Below, piece after piece: positions 6,641 to 7,297 of a stretch of DNA of 7,297 nt. The notes under the pieces were generated by a model. That model saw nothing but the letters and a program-made list of their open reading frames with translations. It had not been told where the DNA came from and did not search any database. The DNA lies in assembly GCA_030620735.1 (NCBI GenBank), contig JAUXDV010000098.1, forward strand, positions 1 through 7,297, in the 5' to 3' direction. The DNA comes from Gammaproteobacteria bacterium (GTDB taxonomy: Bacteria; Pseudomonadota; Gammaproteobacteria; Chromatiales; Chromatiaceae). Position 1 is the stretch's first letter. Each line of letters begins with the position of its first letter. Made by a program: the position numbers and the translations under genes.

Positions 6641-6726
6641 GCAGTAAGCAGTAAGCAGTTGGCAGTTAACAAAACAGAAACTGCCAACTCTTTTTTGCTG
6701 CAAACTGCCAACTGATGACTGCCAAC
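6641..6726. repeat. Heptamer tandem repeats (GCAGTAA/GCAGTTG) with an inverted copy
   Basis: Just after ubiA, four 7-bp units stand in a row: GCAGTAA, GCAGTAA, GCAGTTG, GCAGTTA (6641-6668). On the opposite strand, 6699-6726 reads GTTGGCA, GTCATCA, GTTGGCA, GTTTGCA, again with period 7. The two blocks are thus inverted relative to each other. With the terminator hairpin they fill nearly the whole 118-bp spacer. The unit sequence differs from the CTCACTC heptamers elsewhere in the window, but the period is the same. Confidence 0.75.
6655..6696 (+). terminator. Intrinsic terminator after ubiC-ubiA, formed from heptamer repeats
   Basis: AGTTGGCAGTT (6657-6667) pairs exactly with AACTGCCAACT (6679-6689): an 11-bp stem with an 11-base loop. 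One C is followed by six T (6691-6696). It lies 25 bases after the ubiA stop. The stem is only moderately GC-rich, so efficiency is uncertain, but stem and T-run are in the right order for the plus strand. Confidence 0.65.
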
Positions 6727-6733
6727 TTGTTTT

Positions 6734-6740
6734 AAAGGAG
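6734..6740 (+). promoter_or_regulatory. Strong Shine-Dalgarno for dacB
   Basis: AAAGGAG stands 9 bases before ATG 6750. It is the only near-consensus ribosome site in the window and fixes the dacB start. Confidence 0.85.
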
Positions 6741-6749
6741 TGAAGTAGT

Positions 6750-7297
6750 ATGAGACTCAACTATGCGGTGATATCCCTGTTTTTGACGGTTGCGCTGGTT
6801 GCCACGCCGGCCATGGCAAAAAAGAAACACAAAAAGCAGGTTGATGCACTGCATACCCTGGCCAGTTTGCCAAAAGCCAGCATGATCATGGAGGAGAATG
6901 GCAAAATCCGCATCTCCAAACGCGCAGACGTGCCCAGAATTCCGGCATCCACGATGAAATTGTTGACCGCCCTTGCCGCCATTGAGCGCTGGGGGTTGAA
7001 GCATCGTTTCCACACTGACTTTTATATGGATAAGCACAAGCGGCTGTGGATCAAAGGGTATGGCGACCCTTTTATGGTGTCGGAAGAGATGGAGCTGGTT
7101 GTTTCTGCATTAAAGAAGAAGGGACTGAAGCAGATCAGCGGTATTGTGCTCGACGGTAGCTACTATGCGCCGAATCTGGTCATCGACGGGCGCTCCCAGA
7201 CTGACAACCCTTATGACGCACCCGTCACTGCGCTTGCTGTAAATTTCAATACGGCTGCAATTAAGAAAACCAAAAAGGGAAAGGTGGTGATGAGTGA
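6750..7297 (+). CDS. dacB: D-alanyl-D-alanine carboxypeptidase/endopeptidase, PBP4 (peptidase S13) type, N-terminal part
   Basis: Penicillin-binding protein of the S13 family, acting on peptidoglycan in the periplasm: it removes the terminal D-Ala and can cut cross-links. The first 182 residues are in the window and no stop is reached before the edge. Residues 1-23 are a Sec signal peptide (hydrophobic core VISLFLTVALV, then PAMA before the likely cut at A23/K24). The catalytic SxxK motif is PASTMKLLTA, with nucleophile S67 and K70. Later segments typical of the family are KGYGDPFM, SGIVLDGSYYAP and NPYDAPVTALAVNFNT. The SxN and KTG motifs must lie beyond base 7297. The stretch right after the signal cut is very Lys-rich (KKKHKKQ). 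A strong ribosome site fixes the start, and the terminator upstream suggests its own promoter, although no clear one is visible within the repeats. Confidence 0.9.
   Translation, partial: MRLNYAVISLFLTVALVATPAMAKKKHKKQVDALHTLASLPKASMIMEENGKIRISKRADVPRIPASTMKLLTALAAIERWGLKHRFHTDFYMDKHKRLWIKGYGDPFMVSEEMELVVSALKKKGLKQISGIVLDGSYYAPNLVIDGRSQTDNPYDAPVTALAVNFNTAAIKKTKKGKVVMS

Noticed and set aside
6732..7037. Minus-strand open frames at the right end
   Set aside because: They are antisense to dacB, which has a strong ribosome site, signal peptide and SxxK motif.

Overview
The window looks like chromosomal housekeeping DNA from a gammaproteobacterium. The evidence is the argJ–mutT(Nudix/ThiE-like) pairing, as in Pseudomonas, a long SpoT-type (p)ppGpp enzyme, an overlapping ubiC–ubiA ubiquinone pair and a periplasmic PBP4-type DacB. 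Protein similarity suggests a free-living or symbiotic Chromatiales-like lineage, but the genus cannot be fixed from this sequence alone.

Layout, left to right: (1) the 3' part of argJ (arginine biosynthesis), which runs in from the left edge; (2) a roughly 230-bp spacer of short tandem repeats that runs into the 5' end of a Nudix hydrolase/ThiE-like fusion gene whose start codon is unclear; (3) a spacer with an imperfect 28-bp inverted repeat; (4) a full-length bifunctional (p)ppGpp synthetase/hydrolase gene (spoT); (5) a convergent spacer made of heptamer repeats and hairpins; (6) a minus-strand gene for a 250-residue membrane-anchored acidic protein of unknown function with two copies of a 19-residue motif; (7) a divergent promoter region; (8) ubiC and ubiA, overlapping by 4 bp; (9) a spacer of 7-bp repeats that also forms a terminator-like hairpin; (10) the 5' part of a dacB-like gene with a strong Shine-Dalgarno, running off the right edge.

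The genes do not form one pathway. ubiC and ubiA are a real functional unit: chorismate to 4-hydroxybenzoate, then prenylation. argJ and the Nudix gene are a conserved neighbourhood rather than a pathway. spoT, the unknown gene and dacB each appear to be transcribed separately.

The most unusual signal is non-coding. Three of the five spacers hold degenerate 7-bp tandem repeats and two hold 9-bp ones (one spacer has both), with several repeats arranged as inverted pairs. One such tract abuts the conserved start of the Nudix domain, and another supplies the terminator after ubiA. No defence system, CRISPR array, transposase, tRNA or rRNA was seen.
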